Positions 21,080 through 34,067 of a stretch of DNA of 64,000 nt are shown here, piece after piece; within the stretch, counting starts at the first letter, position 1, and each line of letters starts with the position of its first letter. Source of the stretch: Selaginella moellendorffii (lineage: Eukaryota; Streptophyta; Lycopodiopsida; Selaginellales; Selaginellaceae); the NCBI RefSeq assembly GCF_000143415.4, contig NW_003314276.1:2358374-2422373 (forward strand), written 5' to 3'. The notes beneath the pieces were generated by a model. The model saw nothing but the letters and a program-made list of their open reading frames with translations, ran no database searches and was not told where the DNA came from. A program made the translations under genes and the position numbers.

Positions 21080-22790
21080 CAATCATGAAAGTAAACTCAA
21101 TGATATATGTATACTGAAGATATAACAAATAACTATCCCAATCTAAATGCTAAAGGTTCATCTACTTTGTTATCATCTTTTGAAGGTTCGAACAAATCGT
21201 TCCACCAAACTATTTGTCTGTGGATGATAAACACTTGTGAAAGTGTAGTGTATCCCCAAACAAGATGTTAAAACATGAAATGTCTCAACCATAAATGTAA
21301 AACCATTATTCGAGAGAATCTGCTCTAAACAAGAATGCTAGGACATTACTTGATTGAGGAGGAAATATCTAATAGTACTAGTAAGAGCACTAACTTCCAT
21401 TTAATGAGTTAAGTAGTCAGAAGCAATAATGATATATTCATTACTAGTAGTCGACCATGAAAAAGACCCTATTAGATCACCAACTCAAACAGATGGAAAA
21501 CTATAATTAACTCTAATTATCCTTCTGCAATATGAAGGAGAGTATTACAAACTTGGCACCAAATGCAGTTATTCATATACCAAATAACATCATGTTATAT
21601 CTCCAGTCAATAAAAAGATCTATAGAATTTCTTAATCACACGACAATATTCCATATGCCCATTTAGAATAGAAGAATTATAATAGGCATAGAGAAAGTGT
21701 TGAATAAAACATGAAGGCACCTCCAACCATAAATCATTAGGATCAGTCCCTATAAAATAAAGAAGGTTATCTTCAAAATGATATTAAGAATGTAAATGCT
21801 AAAATGGTAAGTCATTACCAAATGATATAGGATTCTCAAATTTATTACAAAGTTTTTGGATCTACCACCCAACCTTTTAAGCTTCACAAACCATGTCAAG
21901 AGAAAGTAAATTTTGCTCCACACCTTATGGACATTAAATATCAAGTACAACAACTATTAACGATACAAAACCCTTGTTCAAAAAGTCCATTAACGCTAGA
22001 ACAATAAGTTCATTAGGAATAGGAGAAAAGAGTGAAGAAGGGAGATGAGTTCAAGAAAAAGCATTAGCATCAACCATAAAACTCTTGGGTAATAAACAAT
22101 TTCAAAATTATATATCTAAAGTTTCAGGGCCCAAACCAAATAACATCACTAAAAACTCATATAAAGTAAATAATATATGAAAAGTAATTTTAGAAATATC
22201 CTTTTCAGCCATTGGCATTTACCAGTATCCAAAAGTAAAATCTAACTCAATGAATTAATAACCTCTCCCCAAATGATTTAGGAAATCAACAATATGAGGA
22301 AGAGGGTACACATCTAGGATAATCACTTTATTTAATGAACAATAGTCAATGTAGAAGTGAATGCTTCAATTAGGCTTTATCATAAGATGAGGTTCACATA
22401 CCTAAAGACTCCAAGACTTTTGGATAACACCCTTTTCTAACATTTTCTTGACGTTTATGTGTAAAATCTTGATCTTCTTTGATGACTGAGGCAAAATTGA
22501 AGCTTTGATTGGATAGGCATCCTCAGTTGAGATAGAATGACGTGTTGCAATCTTAGCCTCAGACAACATATTAAAGTTGAAGAGATCAACATACTCTTTC
22601 TTGAGTTGATCCACCACTGCAACATAAAGACTATTTGAGGGATCTAGAGAGGGAATAAAGGAGCAAGATAGAAACACAATAAGAATAATAGGGAGAAAAA
22701 AGTGATGGAAGTAAAGGTAAAAGTGGAAGGATGAAAGGGAATAAAAGTGAGAGGAATGTGTAAACAACCAAAGCGAGAGACGATTCATAA
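21080..22790 (-). pseudogene. Ty3/Gypsy pol relic (RT to integrase)
   Basis: On the minus strand the order is reverse transcriptase then integrase. About 22560-22400 reads RHSISTEDAYPIKASILPQS.. and KMLEKGVIQKS. About 22360-22150 reads DYCSLNKVIILDVYPLPHI, FLNHLGRGY, LDFTFGYW, and LYEFLVMLFGLGPET. The integrase zinc region follows at about 21650-21540. About 21500-21180 gives GDLIGSFSWS, IIIASDYLTH, LSNNGFTF and VYHPQTNSLVERF. These are the family motifs of Gypsy pol; the RT catalytic YxDD was not found. Stops and frameshifts throughout. Confidence 0.82.
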
Positions 22791-22967
22791 GGGTTCAAAT
22801 ATAAAGGGAAAGGGCCTATGAATAATAGTGCACTTCCTTTTTTAATCGGTTAAAAGTATTGGGATACTTGCGGTTAAGTGTCCATGGGTTTGAATAATAT
22901 TAGGCTGGATGACCTCTCAGGAAGTCCAAATCCAAAAGCTTACATTTGGTATTAGAGCAGTCTCAGG
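22775..22967 (+). mobile_element. LTR 3' end with primer-binding site, family 3
   Basis: 'gagagacgattcataagggttcaaatataaagggaaagggccta..' through 'gacctctcaggaagtccaaat..aaaagcttaca' is an LTR end. It is followed by TTTGGTATTAGAGCAG, a primer-binding site of the initiator-tRNA-Met type. The same LTR end lies reversed at about 39885-40065, and a partial direct copy is at about 23229-23345. Confidence 0.65.
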
Positions 22968-23007
22968 TCCAACTTTGTTGGTTGGCTTAGGGAAATCGCA
23001 TCACATG

Positions 23008-23150
23008 TTGATTGACATTTGGTAAGTCTAGTTTGCTCTGGCTGGGCTTGATTGACATTTGGTTGATTGACATTTGGCAAGTCTAGTTTGCTCTGGCTGG
23101 GTTTGATTGACATTTGGCAAATCTAGTTTGCTTTGGCTGGGCTCGACTTG
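23008..23150. repeat. Short tandem repeat, about 3 copies
   Basis: The unit 'gattgacatttgg(t/c)aagtctagtttgctctggctgggctt' occurs about three times with small changes and one short truncated unit. It lies just downstream of a primer-binding site, in what would be the untranslated leader of an LTR element. Confidence 0.8.
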
Positions 23151-23228
23151 AGGGGTAGGGTGTCAAGAGAGTGGGGCTTTTGGGAGAGCTGCGGCTTTTA
23201 GTTTTCATTCACGAGGGCATGAACTTGT

Positions 23229-23656
23229 AGGGAAGTGTGGTGGATTATAAAGAACTAAAGAGAATAACTCAAGAAATAATCTATAGAGGTTCAAATATAA
23301 AAGGAAAGGACCCAAGAATAAAAGTGCACTCAGTTAAGGGTCTTGGGATATTAAATATGAGGAAGTATAAAACAAGAGGGAGCAACAACAAAAGATCTCC
23401 TATTATTTTCTCTGTATTGGTTGATATAAGCTTGAGTTTATTTTCTATTGCTCAGTTTGTTGCCACACATTGCCATCTATAGCTGCATTACACGGCAGAG
23501 GCAACTCAAGTTTATTGAGTTTGAACTTCAATTGTTTCGGGTGGTGCTAAGTCAAGTTTTTGACCTCATCCTTGGTATGGATTGGTTGTAGTGCAATTAT
23601 GCCAACTGTGATTTTGAGATAAAAATGAGTTTGGAAAGTAAACATTGAATAAATTA
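23229..23656 (+). pseudogene. LTR fragment plus Gypsy aspartic-protease remnant
   Basis: 23229-23345 repeats the family-3 LTR end ('aagagaataactc..ggttcaaatataaaaggaaagg', 'gttaagggtcttgggata'). About 23500-23640 encodes FIEFELQLFRVVLSQ followed by VFDLILGMDWL, which resembles the C-terminal part of a Gypsy protease. The relic is cut off at 23657 by an inserted LTR. Confidence 0.5.
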
Positions 23657-25190
23657 TATAAGCAACTAATTTTTCCATTCTACGTTAGCCACTTAACCAC
23701 ACTTTTGACCATTTAAAGGAGTCTCACTCACAACCTTCATAAATTTTATTCCCAACTTAAGGATATAATAACCCTGTGAATGACATTTATATCATTGAAC
23801 CTTTGCACTTACTCCAAGTGCTCCATGAATCCCATGACTGACACTTAAAGGTACCATTAATATATTAACCTATTACGTTAAAGCCATGCCCATTCACCTC
23901 GATAGTCTAAGACCATCTGCATCACAGTCCCATCTCTCAAAGACTAGGCCCTTCATACATAAATAATCATCCCTTAACCACACCTTAGCACCCTTAGAAT
24001 GCTTAGAGACATAGGGAACATCCTTCCCCAATATCCCTTCTTTAGTCCTTACCAACTCCTTGTAAGTGACTAAATTTTTCTGCCCATTCACCCTTGTCAC
24101 ATTGGTAATTCAAGACTACCTACATCACAGTCTTGTCTCTCAAAAACTAGGCCATCCGTCCATGAGTGGTCATCCTTTGACCACACCTTAACACCCTTAG
24201 GATGCCTAAAGATATAAAGAACACCCTTCTCAAATATCCTTGCTTCCATTCCCCCTAAGTCCCTCTCCCTCCACGGCCATACTTGCCAACATTGCCACTG
24301 GGTCAAGGCTAAAAGGCCTAACCATTAAATCTCATTGACTTTTGAGATTTTTTCACTATATAATTGTATCTTTCGTCACTATACTAGAGGACTGCTCATT
24401 TTCCTTTCTATAGTCCGAGACTTTGGGATGATATTTTAAAATACCGTGGCCTTATGCGAGCCTCGTGGTTACTTTCCCCACCTTCTACCCTTAAATGCCT
24501 TAGTCATGTGGCTAGAGTGAAGTTCCAATGAGCCATGCCAAGTATTAAAGTAGGTAGTGCCACCCACATTTGGATTGGGAACATCGACTATTAGATCTCT
24601 TGGGGGAGTTAGAGTTGGCTCATGAAACTTCACCAAGTTACCATGCTTGTCTCTCTATATTCACTTTAGCTTTGAATTCTTTAATCGTTATATCATCACC
24701 CAACATATGGGTGTAGCCTTCTTTGGTCACATTAGTTTTTTCTAGCCAACTGACTCCATTGAAGTCCTCCTCCTATTATACTTTTGGAGCTCATCAAACC
24801 CTCCAGGGTCTAAGAGATGATCGCTTTGGGCTTTTACCCTCGGACTCAGACTTGGACTTGGACTTGGACTCAGTCTTGGTCTCGAATTCGGTTTCGGACT
24901 CAGTCTCAGTCTTAGTCTCGGTCTTGGTCTCGATCTTGATCTTGGTCTCAATCTTGGACTCAGTCTTGGTCTCGAATTCGGTTTCGGACTCAGTCTCAGT
25001 CTTAGTCTCGGTCTCGGTCTCCATCTCGATCTCGGTCTCGATCTCGATCTCGGTCTCAATCTTGGACTCAATCTCAGACTCCATCTCAAGTCTATCTTGG
25101 ACTCCATCTTAGGTCCATATCAGACTCCATCTCGGACTTCCATTTTGGGTCTATCTCGGACTCCTTCTCAGACTCCATCTTTAGTTCCTT
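23657..25190 (-). mobile_element. Old family-1 LTR, left piece (split by a later insertion)
   Basis: It begins (plus strand) 'tataagcaactaatttttccattc', the same end as the solo LTR at 32322, and runs in minus orientation to 25190. There a complete element is inserted. The rest of this LTR resumes at 34391-34700 and ends gtgtctcaca. Total length is about 1.84 kb. It carries a CT-rich hexamer/dodecamer tandem tract at about 24840-25140. Most CpG positions seen in the younger solo LTR have become TG or CA here, consistent with age. Confidence 0.8.
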
Positions 25191-26966
25191 TGTGAGACAC
25201 AAATCCCTAAGCCCCAAAGTGGAGCTAAAAGGGTGCCATGTGGTAGTGGCTGAAGTGAAAGCCAAACAAGCGTAACATATTTGGATTAAAAGCTCCGACT
25301 TGAGGAGTCGAGAGCGGGAGTGGAACTCCCGATGCAGTGCTCAAGAAACAAGCATGAAGCAAGCAATAAAAGAGTCTCTAGAAAAGAGACATAAGAGGAC
25401 TCGAGATGCAGTTCGAGATGGAGTCCGAGATGGACTCAAGATGGAGTCTGAGATGGACCAAGATGGAGTCCGAGATGGAGTCCGAGATGAAGTCCAAGAT
25501 GAACCCGAGATGGAGTTCGAGATGGACCGAGATGGACCCGAGATGCAGTCTGAGATGGAGTCTGAGATGGACCCGAGATGGAGTCCAAGATGGACCCAAG
25601 ATGGAGTCTAAGATGGACCAAGATGGAGTTCAAGATGGAGTTCGAGATGGACTAAGATAGAGTCCGAGATGGAGTCCAAGATGGACCCAAGATGGAGTCT
25701 AAGATGGACCTGAGATGGAATCCGAGATAGAGTCTGAGAAGGACCCAAGATGGAGTCTGAGGTTGAGACTGAGGCCGACTCGAGCCCAAGGCCAAGCCTG
25801 AGGCCAAGGCCGAGTCATACCATTTGATGAAATAGTAGGCTTATACTACACTCGCTACAAGCTAAAATCTCTGGGCCGATAAATTGTCAAATTCAAAATT
25901 TCGGACGACCGGCCTAGTTGTCCAAATGACAAAACTTGGACACGGGTGGCAAAGTGTAGTCCAAACTTCGTTTTCTTGGCCAAACTGACTCCACTGGAGT
26001 CCTCCCCCTTCTATACTTTTGGAGCTCACCAAACCCCCTAGAGTCTGGGAGACGAACGCTTTAGGCTTTCACCCTCGGACTCGGACTCGAACTCGGGCCA
26101 GTTTGGCCCAAGAAGGCTGTACCCAAGTGTTGGGTGATGGGAAGTCCAAGGCTAGAGTGAATATGGACCGATAAACAAGGTAGCTTGGTGAAGTGTTCAA
26201 GAGCTGGCTCTAATTCCCTTGGGAAATTGAATGGTCGATGCTCCTAGTCCAAGCGTGGGTGGCACTACCTACTTGGATGCCTGGCGTGGCTAACGGAACC
26301 TTGCTCTAAGCCCATTGCTAAAGCACCCAAAAGCGGAAGGTGGGGAGAGTACTCATGAGGCTCGCATAGGGCCATGGTGTTCCAAAATATTGTCCCAAAG
26401 TCCCAGACTATGGAAAGGAAGAAGGGCAATCCTCTGATGTAGTAACCAAGGCTACGGTCATATGGTGTGGAAGTCCCAAAGGACAATGGGATTTAGTGGT
26501 CGAGCCGGTGAGCCTTGACCCAGTAGCAGTATCGGCGAATACAACCATGGACAGAAAGGGACTTGGTAGGGATTGGAAAAGGGATATTGGGGAATTCTAT
26601 TCCCTATGTCTATGAGCATCCTAAAGATGCTAAGGAGTGGATCTAAGATGACCACTTATGGATGGATGGCTTAGTCTATGAAAGATGGGACTGTGAGGCA
26701 AGTAGTGTTGGACCACTAGTGTGGCAAAGGTAAATAAACATGGCCTTAGCGTAACGGGTTAATATGTCGGTGATACCTTTGGGTGTTAGTCATGAGATCA
26801 AACAAGTGGAGCACTTGGACCAAGTGCAAAGGTTGAGTGGCATGGATGCCACTCTCGGGGCTAGCAAACCCCAAATTCTAAATTGGACTTATGGAGGTTG
26901 TGAATGACACTCCTTCAAGTGGTTAGAGGTGTGGTTAAGTGACTAAAGTAAAATTACATGCTTACA
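25191..26966 (+). repeat. 5' LTR of the family-1 element
   Basis: 1776 bases, TG..CA ends. It contains the LTR-specific tandem tract in the sense 'gagatggagtccgagatgga' at about 25395-25760. Most of its length can be laid against 31066-32321 plus 34073-34385 and, reversed, against 32322-34067. Confidence 0.85.
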
Positions 26967-26968
26967 AC

Positions 26969-26981
26969 TTGGTATCGGAGC
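26969..26981 (+). promoter_or_regulatory. Primer-binding site (initiator tRNA-Met type)
   Basis: TTGGTATCGGAGC starts two bases after the 5' LTR. It is close to the usual TGGTATCAGAGC complementary to plant initiator tRNA-Met, and sets the element's orientation as plus. Confidence 0.8.
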
Positions 26982-29900
26982 TGTTCTTTAGTCTGACTTT
27001 TATTGGTGCTCAAGTATATCACCGCTTGTGTTGGCATCGGAAGGTTGTAGGAGTGGGCCTATCCTTAAGGAGTAGCAAGTCAGGAGGACATGGCTCTCCA
27101 CTACAGTTCATGTGTGAACTTGTAGGCAAGGTAGTGGATAGAAAAGGACCAATGAGGGAACGACTTTGGGATCTTAGGAATAATATAAGGTTTTTCTCAG
27201 AGAGTTGAGGATGTGATCCAGATGAGCATTTGACTTAGCAAATTAGCTAATGTAGTTGTGATAAATAACTATAGTTAGGATCACGGGGAAGGTAGAGACT
27301 CCAAAACAATGAAGGAGTCACAAGATTACCATCATATGGTTGAGGTTGGTGCTCATGAATTTGAGACCAGAATTGATGACCGTAGGAGGTCAAATACGGA
27401 GGAAGATATAAGTCCTTAAAACACTAGCTGGGCTACCTTTTATAAATGCTAGAACAAACCCAAGGAGTTGGGGGTGTGCTCAGAGGATGAGTTGGTATTC
27501 CCATCATTTGGATGGATAGTCCTAAAGGGCAAAGGTAACCCATGGAAAACGGGGAATGATCAAGTGTTAAAGCAACACTTGCAAAGATGGTCTTTGTGGG
27601 ATATGAATACAACAAGATGTATTCTTGTGAATTGACACTTCAACACTAGGACCTCATAGGTCATTTGATTAGCAAAGTACAAAAAATTGGATGACTCAAG
27701 TAGAGTCCGGGAATGGTTCTAAGGGATTGGTAGAAGCATTTGGACTGAGGCATGTTGTGCCTTACAAAGGATGGGGACGATCATAAGAACTAAGTATAAG
27801 AACAGTGAGTATCTCATTGATGGCAGAACATGCCATACTAAAGTCGTAGGAAAAGTGTTCCCCAAAAAAGAAAACAACTTTGGCACAAAATTGTGCATAA
27901 ACTTTATAGTGCAGTGCTAATGGATAGTTGGTATGAGAAACAACTGTATTAGTCTTGGAAAAAACCTAGACATAAGTAAAAAGTGTCATAAGGGTAAACT
28001 CGTGGAGCTAATGGTGTGGAGACACCGAATGTGCCAAGGTGTGATGCCTTGAGGTTAAGTTGGTGGGTTCATAAGAACCCCTTCTCAAAGGAACCCTAAC
28101 GGAAATGGGAATGACATAGCCTAAGCTGGAAGGTATGTAGTTGGAGTGTGATGACAAATAATGATGGAGGTGTGGAAGCACCAGCAATGAGTTGTAGGAC
28201 TTGACCACTATAAGGCAATTAAGCAAAAGGTGCAAAATAATTAGTTAAATTAGTAAAAAGTAACTACCTTAGACTTTTTATTAGGATAAGGAAGTTGAAT
28301 ATACCCTTATAGAGGATAAATTGTTTATGTTGCGATATAGTAAGTCAATGTCATAAAGGAAATGCTCATTAAAAAAGGCTATCATTAGGACACTCAAACA
28401 CTCTAAAACACCAAAAAGTGGTATTTGGTGTCATGAGGGCATTAGATAAGGCCTAAGGGACTAAGTCCCTAACAAATGATGGGTAGTAAATGTTATCCAA
28501 TATCCAAAGTTATGGAGACAAAAGTAATCCATTTATCCGAATTGAACAAAGCCAAAAAAAGATTTTGGCAAGACTAGTGGTGGGCATATAAAGGCCCATA
28601 AGTAACAACGATAATCCCAGTGTATGGGATTACAAGGTGACCTTACTCAGATTGAGGAACCACTCCCTAAGCTATCAAGTAAATTCATCCCTAAGAATAT
28701 TTGCTAAGGCATGGTAGAAAGTGCAAAGCTATCCTCCTAGTCTAGAAGAGAATAACCGAAAGAAACGTATGAAGCCAAAAGCAAATAGTAAAGGGATAGA
28801 ACCGAACCATATTAATTGAAGGGCATAACCAAGGGTGGTTATACAAGTTGGGAGTGAAGAATTAAAAGGGTGCTCGAATGTGTTATTACTAGCAATTATG
28901 ATGCCATAAAGAGTCTAAAATATGGAATTATCCATGTTAGACTATATAGCAAGTAGAAAGCTTGCGAAAGGAGAGGCCTTAGCAAGCTAAGGGACAGAGT
29001 TCCTTCAATGTTCCCAAAGATAATTCTAGGTAATTTAGTACCTAAAAAACTAAATGTAAATGGTTCATAGAATGCGCGAAATCAAAGTGGCACAGTAGAA
29101 GCATGGTCTTAGAGCTTACTATGAGGCAATGCTATCAAAATTTGGGAAGAAATTCCCGAGTGTTCAAAATGATGGCTTTAAACAAAAGTCGATGGTTAAG
29201 GACTTTCACGCTTATGCATGAACCATGTTATAGTGGTCAAATGACTTGCTAAGCTAGGTTGGCAAGTCGGGGGAACAAGTATCCTAGTTGAAGGTGCTTA
29301 CTTCAAAAGAGGCAGCCTATGGGGCCAAGTATGGAGGAGTCCATGCATGATCACAAACTTGTCAAGTGAGAGGACTTAGCAGTGTAGAGGAACTAAGTTC
29401 CTAAGCTGTGATCTATAATGTGCTGTAAGTATAAATTGGTGCACCAGTGTGGGGAGTCATGCCTGGCATCCTGGGTAATGCCATCCGTAGATGCATATAC
29501 AGAGCTTAGATTTGAATCCCAACCCTCTAGTGCTTGGGTTCGAGTCCCAAATCACTAGGGCATGGTGATGGTTTGAAATATGAGAACACTCATATTTCAG
29601 TGGTCATGGAGTCTCAGTGAGGAGACTGGTTTGAGCACACTGCCAAGTGGGGGATGCCCTAAAGTTGTAATGCACAGTTAGATTGCTTAGAGTGAAAGTT
29701 CGATATATCTAACTTGAACACCTTAATGCAAGTGGCACCAAGGACGTGGTGAATGAGATGGGGACACCCAGTCTCAGTTGCTATGGACCCTTGGCCAAAA
29801 GGGCTGACTTAGGTGCACCGCAAAGTGTAGGGGATGCCCCCAAGGTCATAGTTAACAAGTTAAAGGTCTAGAAGATCTAGTACCTATTGGCAAATCTGTT

Positions 29901-31054
29901 AAGGTGATAAAGGTTAAATCACTAGGTGATTTTACAACTAAACAAGGATGAGGTCCTTATGAGACTAAGGAATAAAGTTCCTAGTTCAAAGTGTTGTTTT
30001 GAACTATTGGTAATTGTGTGGCTTGGTCAAGGCAACCAAGTGGGAAGGTCACCTAAAGGGAAATTAGTTGTGCCAATACGATGGTATAGTGAGTCCAAGA
30101 AAATAGTCTCTATTAACGACCCATGGGAAGGTTGCAAAGTGGGGCCATGGATGGAGCCCATAGTAGAAAATGTTAAAGAGACCTACTAGGGGTGAACACC
30201 CTCTAAATTTAGCAAAGTAGAGCCTTTGCCATGGAACCAAAAGGATACCTCGAGAATGGAGGTAGTGATCGTATGTTACTTGGTACAATAATCAACAAAT
30301 AAGAGTAAAAAATTAATGGCCAAGTTTGGGCCATAGAATTCATTGGAAGGAATTCAAATGGCAAAGTTAGACAAAGAACACCAATATGTTAGGTGTTAAT
30401 GGATTGTGGGAAAGGAAATATGTTTCCAAGGATGGATTCCAAATGCTCTAATTTGGCAAAGATGAAAGTTCTAAAGGAGGGAGTGATAAATTAGCCAAAT
30501 AATAGGGCCGTGAACAGCCCTAACCCAACTTATAATAACTAAAACTTAGTGCTAGAAGTGGCACAAAATAGAAAAGAGGATGATGGTACTCTTAAGGAGA
30601 GAACTTCCTAGAATGGGGAAGTGGAATTTGCACAATATATGCAATAAAAGGTGTCGGAGACATATAAGAAATTGACTTCAAGAAGTTAAGATTAAAAGTT
30701 TCAAAGTGGCCATTTTAGTTTAATATATTTTAAAATAAAAAATAAAAATATGGATAAATTTTAAAAAAAATAAAAACTATTGATAATGAGTAGTGAGATT
30801 AACATAGAGAAGGTCTCTCTAATGGGTTTAACAAGAAATAACCAATAAAAAAGAAAGAACCACCTCAAGTGGTCAATCGAGTTTTTATATTAAAGAGACA
30901 ATACTCCTTAGAGGATGGGAAGGAATGGTAAGCCTTCGGTGTCAAACCATTGACGAATATTGGCTAGATGCCAAGGATGGAAAGGGTAATATATGTTAGT
31001 GTTACTTTATAAAATGGTTTATCATTCAATAAAGATATTAAACTTCGTTTATAG
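26982..31054 (+). other. Internal region of the LTR element, no recognised genes
   Basis: About 4.1 kb with short open frames only. I looked for RT, integrase, protease and zinc-knuckle words on both strands and saw none. The last 130 bases (EYWLDAKDGKGN-like, then the purine tract) match the reversed stretch at 35700-35830, so both are 3' ends of the same family. About 29500-29900 repeats 'ggggatgcccc' and 'gtctcagt' words at short distances. Confidence 0.5.
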
Positions 31055-32321
31055 GTGGTGGAGTTTATGAGACACAAATCCCTAAGCTCAAAGTGGAGCC
31101 GAAAGGGTGCCACATGGTAGTGGCTGAAGTGAAAGCCAAACAAGCATAACATGTTTAGACTAAAAGCTTTGATTTGAAGAGTCGAGAGTGGGAGTAGAAC
31201 TTTCGATGGAGTGCTCAAGAAACGAGCATGAAGCGAGTAATAAGAGAGTCTCTAGAAAAGGGACACAAGAGGACCCGAGATGCAATCTGAGATGGAGTCC
31301 AAGATGGACCCGAGATGAAGTTTGAGATGGATCGAGATGGAGTTCGAGATGGACCCGAGATGGAGTCTGAAATGGACTAAAATGGACCCAAGATGCAATC
31401 CAAGATGGAGTTCGAGATGGACCCAAGATGGAGTCCAAGATGGACCCGAGATGGAATCCAAGAAGGACCCAAGATGGAGTCCGAGGTTGAGACCAAGACT
31501 GAGACCGAGACCAAGACTAGGACCAAGACTAAGACCGAGTCTGAGCCCGAGTCCAAGTCCAAGTCCAAGTCCAAGTCCAAGTCTAAGTCCGAAGGTGAAA
31601 GCCCAAAGCGTTTATCTCCTAGACCCTAGGGGGTTTGGTGAGCTCCAAAAGTATAGAAGGGGGAGGACTATAGTGGAGCTAGTTTAGCCAGAAAAGGTCA
31701 ATTTGGCCAGAAAAGGCCAATTTGGCCCAGGAAGGCTATACCCAAGTGTTGGGTGATAGGATAACCACTAAGAAGTCCAAGGCTAGAGTGAATACGGACC
31801 GACAAACAAGGTAGCTTAGTGAAGTGTTCAAAAGTCAGCTTTCCCCCGAGAGATCGAATGGTCGATGCTCCCAGTCCAAGCGTGGGTGGCACTACCTACT
31901 TGGATATTTAGTGTGGCTCAACGGAAACCTTGCTCTTGGATATTTGGTGTGGCTCAACGGAACCTTGCTCTAAGCCCATGGCTAGAGCACCCAAAGGCGA
32001 AAGGTGGGGAAAGTACCCATGAGGCTTGCGTAGGGCCACGGTATTCCAAAATATTGTCCCAAAGTCCTAGACTATGGAAAGGAAGAGGGGTAGTCCTCTG
32101 GTGTAGTGACCAAGGCTACGGTCACATGGTGTGGAAGTCCCAAAGAATAGTGGGACTTAGTGGTCGGGCTTGTGAGCCTTGACCCAGTGGTAGTGTCAGC
32201 GAATACAGCCATAGATAGAAAGGGACTTGGTAGGGATTGGAAAAGGGATATTGGGGAAGGTTGTTCCTCATGTCTATGGGCATCCTAAGGATGCTAAAGA
32301 GTGGATCTAGGATGACCATTC

Positions 32322-34067
32322 TATAAGCGACTAATTTTTCCATTTTACTTTAGTCACTTAACCACACCTCTGACCACTTGGAGGAGTCTCATTCACAACC
32401 TCCATCAGTCCAATTCAGGACTTGGGACTTGCTAGCCCCAAGAATGGCATCCATGCCACTCAACACTTGCACCTGGTCCAAGTGCTCCACGTGTCCGGTC
32501 CCAAGACCGACACCCAAAGGTACCACTGACATCTCGGCCCGTTACGCTAAGGCCATGCCCATTCACCTTTGCTGCACTAGTGGTCCAATACCACTTGCAT
32601 CACCATCCCGTCTCTCCAAGACTAGGCCATCTGTCCACGAGTGGTCATCCTAGATCCACTCCTTAGCATCCTTAAGATGCCCACAGACCTGGGGAATCGC
32701 CTTCCCCAAAGTCCCTTTGTCAGTTCCTACCAAGTCCCTTTCTGCCCTTGGCCGTGTTTGCCAACACTGCCACTGGATCGAGGCCCACAGGCCCGACCAC
32801 TAAGTCCCATGGTCCTCTGGGACTTCCTCACCACACGACTGTGTCCTTGGTCACTACCCCAGAGGACTGCTCCTCTTCCTTTCCACAGTCTAGGCCTTTG
32901 GGACAACATTTCGGAACACCGTGGCCTTACGCGAGCCACCTGGGTACTCTCCCCGCCTTTCGCCTTTAGGTGCTCTAGCCATGGGCTTAGAGCGAGGTTC
33001 CATTGAGCCATGCCTGGTATCCAAGTAGGTAGTGCCACCCACACTTGGATTGGGAGCATCGGCCAGTCGATCTCCCGGGGGAACTAGAGTCGGCTCTTGA
33101 ACACTTCACCAAGCTACCCCGCTTGTCGGTCCGTATTCACTCTAGTCTTGGACTTCCCAGTGGTCAGTTCATCACCCAACACTGGGTCTGGCCTTCCTGG
33201 GCCAAACTGGCCTTTCCTGGCCAAACTGGCTCCACTGCAGTCCTCCCCCTACTATACTTTTGGAGCTCACCAAACCCCCCAGGGTCTGGGAGACGAACGC
33301 TTTGGGCTTTCACCCTCTCAGGCTCCGGACTCGGACTCGGACTCGGACTCGGACTCGGACTCGGATTCGGATTCGGACTCGGACTCGGGCTCGGGCTCGG
33401 TCTCGGGCTCGGCCTCGGTCTCGGTCTCAGTCCCGATCTCGGTCTCGGTCTCGGTCTCGGTCCCGGTCTCGGTCTCGACTTCGGACTCCATCTTGGACTC
33501 CATCTCGGACTCCATCTCGGACTCCATCTCGGACTCCATCTCGGGTCCATCTCGGGTCCATCTCGGACTCCATCTCGGACTCCATCTCAGGTCCATCTCG
33601 GACTCCATCTCGGACTCCATTTCGGGTCCATCTCGGACTCCATCTCGGACTCCATCTCGGGTCCATCTCGGACTCCATCTCGGACTCCATCTCGGACTCC
33701 ATCTCGGGTCCATCTCGGGTCCATCTCGGACTCCATCTCGGACTCCATTTCGGGTCCATCTCGGGTCCATCTCGGACTCCACTTCGGACTCCAACTCGGG
33801 TCCACCTCGGACTCCACTTCGGACTCCATCTCAGACACTCCCACGTGTCATGTGTTGGTCCTTTTGGGTCCCTTTTTGGAGCCTCGCCTTTTGCTCGCTT
33901 CGTGCTCGTTCCTCGAGCACTTCGTTGGGAGTTCCACTCCCGCTCTTGACTTTTCAAGTTGGAGCTTTTGGTCCAAACGTGTTACGCTCATTTGGCTCTC
34001 GCTTCGGCCACTACCATGTGGCGCCCTTCCGGCTCCACTTTGGGGCCTAGGGATTTTGTGTCTCACA
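32322..34067 (-). mobile_element. Solo LTR, family 1, with perfect target duplication
   Basis: 1746 bases in minus orientation, from 'tataagcgac' to 'gtgtctcaca', flanked by CATTC on both sides (32317-32321 and 34068-34072). Removing it and one CATTC rejoins the host LTR smoothly ('gatgaccattcataaatgg', as at 26650-26665). It is the most CpG-rich copy in the window and its tandem tract (about 33318-33840) is the most regular, so it is probably the youngest. Confidence 0.92.
33318..33840. repeat. Hexamer/dodecamer minisatellite inside the LTR
   Basis: The first part is a run of TCGGAC/TCGGTC/TCGGGC hexamers. The second alternates 'ggactccatctc' and 'gggtccatctc' dodecamers. Related, more decayed tracts sit at the same place in the other family-1 LTRs (about 24840-25140, 25395-25760, 31270-31600, 35330-35510). 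Because the units contain no stop in most frames, long artificial open frames appear on both strands; they are not genes. Confidence 0.92.

Noticed and set aside
23008-23150. Possible CRISPR-like array
   Set aside because: Only about three imperfect adjacent units without unique spacers, in a eukaryotic retrotransposon leader; an ordinary tandem repeat.
24723-25660. Glu/Ser/Thr-rich and Met-Glu-Ser repeat proteins
   Set aside because: Same LTR minisatellite in older copies; not genes.
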